A stretch of 6,852 nucleotides of DNA from Bacteroidales bacterium UBA5429 (GTDB lineage Bacteria > Bacteroidota > Bacteroidia > Bacteroidales > WCHB1-69), in contig DIRT01000040.1 of assembly GCA_002427605.1 (NCBI GenBank), positions 1 through 6,852 of the forward strand, given 5' to 3'. Positions 5,338 through 6,852 of the stretch are shown here, piece by piece. The translations under genes were made by a program, and so were the position numbers. The first letter of the stretch is position 1, and every line of letters starts with the position of its first letter. The notes beneath the pieces were generated by a model. The model had not been told where the DNA came from. It did no database searches and worked only from the letters and a program-made list of their open reading frames with translations.

Positions 5338-6726
5338 TCAGCTTTTTCTCAATCTTCTTCTGTAAATGTTTTTCATGGCAATATAGAGTTTTTCTGCTAT
5401 GCTGTGAGGTAGAATTTGTTGTATTTTGGTTGCTAAATCTTTACCGATATCAAAAAATAGATTTCTATCATTTGAATCAGAATAATATCCTTCCTTTTTT
5501 GCCAGGTTTATTGCCTTTAATCTGTCAGCGTATGGGAATTCAGGGGTTTCAAAAACAATCCTGGGTTTTATCGAATGATACTCGTGAATTTTCTCATTAT
5601 AAAGTGTTCCGTGCTTCAAAACATAATCCCACTGAGCCGTTCCTTTAAAGGGTAAAATAGAATAAAACATGACGAAATCCAACTCTGAATTCTTAGCAAA
5701 TTCAATCGATTCCTTAACCGTTTCGTATGTATCACCGGGACTGCCAATGACGAACTGTCCCAGTACTTCAATTCCGGCATCTTTGAAAATCCGAATCCCT
5801 TTTTGAATCGCTTCAATACTGTTTTTTTTCTGCATATTTTCCAAAATGGAGTTATTGGCAGATTCAATGCCAATTCCAACATTATAACAGCCGGACTTTT
5901 TCATTAACTGAGCAATCTCACTGGTGATAATTTCAACCCGTACAGGAGTAGACCAAAGAATTTTCAAATTTCTTTCCAATATCGTATGGCAGAAAGTTTC
6001 AACTCTTTTTAGGTCAACATTAAAGCTGTTGTCATTAAAAAAGACCGTTTTCTTTTTGTAATTCTTGATCAGATACTCAATCTCATCAACCACTTTTTCA
6101 GGGTCTCGTTTTCTCCATTTCCCCAACCAAATAGATGATGAATTACAAAATACACATTTGTACGGACATCCTCTGCTGGATACAAGACGATGCATAGGAT
6201 ATCTGTCCATCTTAAACAGGTCGTAGGCAGGATAAGGTATGGAGTCTAAATCCTCAATTTGGTCTCGTGGCGGATTGGTTACTATTGCTCCATCTTTTCG
6301 ATACATGATACCTTCAATTTCTTCTATTGGCATTTTACCTTTCAGATGGCTCAGCAATTGTGAGAAAGTGATTTCACCCTCTCCATACACAGCAAAATCA
6401 GCCGGAGTATCCTCAAAAACCTCCTCCATGATTGTGGTTACATAAGGACCTCCCAAACAGATTGGAGTATCGGGCTTGTTTGTGCGTATGAAATTAAAAA
6501 CTTCGATAACCTCGTAATAAACGGGAGATAAAACAGTAATACCAATCAAATCAAAATCAGTCTGATAAAACTTTTTGGTCTCCTTTTTTGTGGCAACTCT
6601 GGTATCCAGCAATGAAAATTCAATCTCCGGATGTTCCAATCTCGCATAAGAAGCAAGATATCCCAATCCGACATGGATAGTTTTGTCTTTTCTGTCTTTA
6701 TTGGGGAAAATTAATCCGACTTTCAT
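5338..6726 (-). CDS. B12-binding-type radical SAM protein
   Basis: This is a radical S-adenosylmethionine enzyme with an N-terminal cobalamin-binding-like (Rossmann) domain; the substrate is unknown. Of 462 residues, about 1-130 form the B12-type domain, with HVGLGYLASYA (18-28), LGGPYVT (91-97) and YGEGE (114-118). The DxHxxG motif that supplies the cobalt-binding histidine is absent, as in many members of this class. The radical SAM barrel follows. CPYKCVFC at 187-194 gives Cys187, Cys191 and Cys194 for the 4Fe-4S cluster. GIGIES (284-289) and GSPGDT (328-333) fit the SAM-contacting strands. The C-terminus is basic (YRRRLRKS). Relatives act on lipids, pigments, hopanoids, phosphonates and glycan-associated molecules, often as methylases, but nothing in the window chooses among these. 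The gene has its own promoter and may be expressed in parallel with the downstream membrane protein gene. Confidence 0.92.
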   Translation of the reverse strand: MKVGLIFPNKDRKDKTIHVGLGYLASYARLEHPEIEFSLLDTRVATKKETKKFYQTDFDLIGITVLSPVYYEVIEVFNFIRTNKPDTPICLGGPYVTTIMEEVFEDTPADFAVYGEGEITFSQLLSHLKGKMPIEEIEGIMYRKDGAIVTNPPRDQIEDLDSIPYPAYDLFKMDRYPMHRLVSSRGCPYKCVFCNSSSIWLGKWRKRDPEKVVDEIEYLIKNYKKKTVFFNDNSFNVDLKRVETFCHTILERNLKILWSTPVRVEIITSEIAQLMKKSGCYNVGIGIESANNSILENMQKKNSIEAIQKGIRIFKDAGIEVLGQFVIGSPGDTYETVKESIEFAKNSELDFVMFYSILPFKGTAQWDYVLKHGTLYNEKIHEYHSIKPRIVFETPEFPYADRLKAINLAKKEGYYSDSNDRNLFFDIGKDLATKIQQILPHSIAEKLYIAMKNIYRRRLRKS

Positions 6727-6766
6727 TGGGTTTGTTTTATGGTTGTCCGCTATCTAATTCACGCAA

Positions 6767-6774
6767 CAAATATA
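6767..6774 (-). promoter_or_regulatory. Bacteroidota -7 promoter element for the radical SAM gene
   Basis: On the minus strand this reads TATATTTG (TAnnTTTG consensus), with its last base 41 positions before the start codon. The surrounding 19 bp (6757-6775) match 5214-5232 with one mismatch. The tandem heptamers starting at 6781 occupy the place where a -33 element would lie, and no clear TTTG is seen there. Confidence 0.6.
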
Positions 6775-6780
6775 CGAAAC

Positions 6781-6804
6781 AATTACGAATTACGAATTAC
6801 GAAT
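6781..6804. repeat. Heptamer tandem repeat AATTACG x3
   Basis: Three exact copies of AATTACG plus AAT begin six bases upstream of the -7 element of the radical SAM gene. The array therefore overlaps the upstream half of that promoter. Confidence 0.85.
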
Positions 6805-6824
6805 CGAAAAAAGGCGGAGGGCGG

Positions 6825-6848
6825 AATCCAATTACGAATTACGAATTA
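6825..6848. repeat. Second AATTACG array, sharing a 20-mer with 4325-4344
   Basis: Two copies of AATTACG plus AATTA follow AATCC. Bases 6825-6844 are identical to 4325-4344 downstream of dtd. It is separated from the array at 6781 by a short purine-rich stretch. The window ends four bases later, so its full extent is unknown. Confidence 0.75.
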
Positions 6849-6852
6849 GACC

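Noticed and set aside
5301..5648. Plus-strand open frame opposite the 3' end of the radical SAM gene
   Set aside because: Most of it is antisense to the conserved radical SAM coding sequence, and its hydrophobic start comes from T-rich DNA.

Overview
The window looks like ordinary chromosome from a member of the Bacteroidota. Three things suggest this. The phosphohexomutase, PurK-like and D-aminoacyl-tRNA deacylase proteins read like Bacteroidota versions. Two genes are preceded by the phylum-type -7 promoter element TAnnTTTG, seen here as TATATTTG, with no clear Shine-Dalgarno sequence. The gaps are AT-rich and filled with small dispersed repeats of a kind common in this phylum and in cyanobacteria. 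I cannot name a genus. I see no phage, plasmid, transposase, CRISPR array, rRNA or tRNA.

Layout. Positions 1-155 are non-coding and hold a composite repeat that includes a terminator. Positions 156-3723 hold four genes on the minus strand, transcribed right to left: a PurK-like ATP-grasp protein, a PaaI-type hotdog thioesterase, the tRNA adenosine deaminase tadA, and a GlmM-type phosphohexomutase. The last three are close together (17-bp gap, then an ATGA overlap) and probably form one transcript ending in the hairpin at 86-121. The PurK-like gene is set apart by 132 bp containing an inverted repeat. Divergent from it, on the plus strand, is dtd (3846-4298). Positions 4299-4623 are a gene-free block packed with repeats: two heptamer arrays, a perfect hairpin, a second copy of the composite terminator repeat, and a third degenerate fragment of it. 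Then come two minus-strand genes that look accessory: an unrecognised four-helix membrane protein (4624-5184) and a B12-binding-type radical SAM protein (5338-6726). These two carry a nearly identical 19-bp promoter block at the same distance from their start codons.

How the genes relate. The left part is housekeeping: amino-sugar phosphate metabolism for cell wall precursors (GlmM), wobble inosine formation (TadA), removal of D-amino acids from tRNA (Dtd), and a relative of the purine enzyme PurK. No common pathway links them. The radical SAM and membrane proteins may be co-expressed, judging from their matching promoters, but no function can be assigned.

The most interesting points are the following. 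The PurK-like protein keeps its fold and metal ligands but has lost the glycine-rich ATP loop and two substrate-binding arginines. A 70-bp repeat carrying a terminator occurs twice. Seven-base-period repeats of four different words recur in the gaps. I did not find a convincing new multi-gene system.
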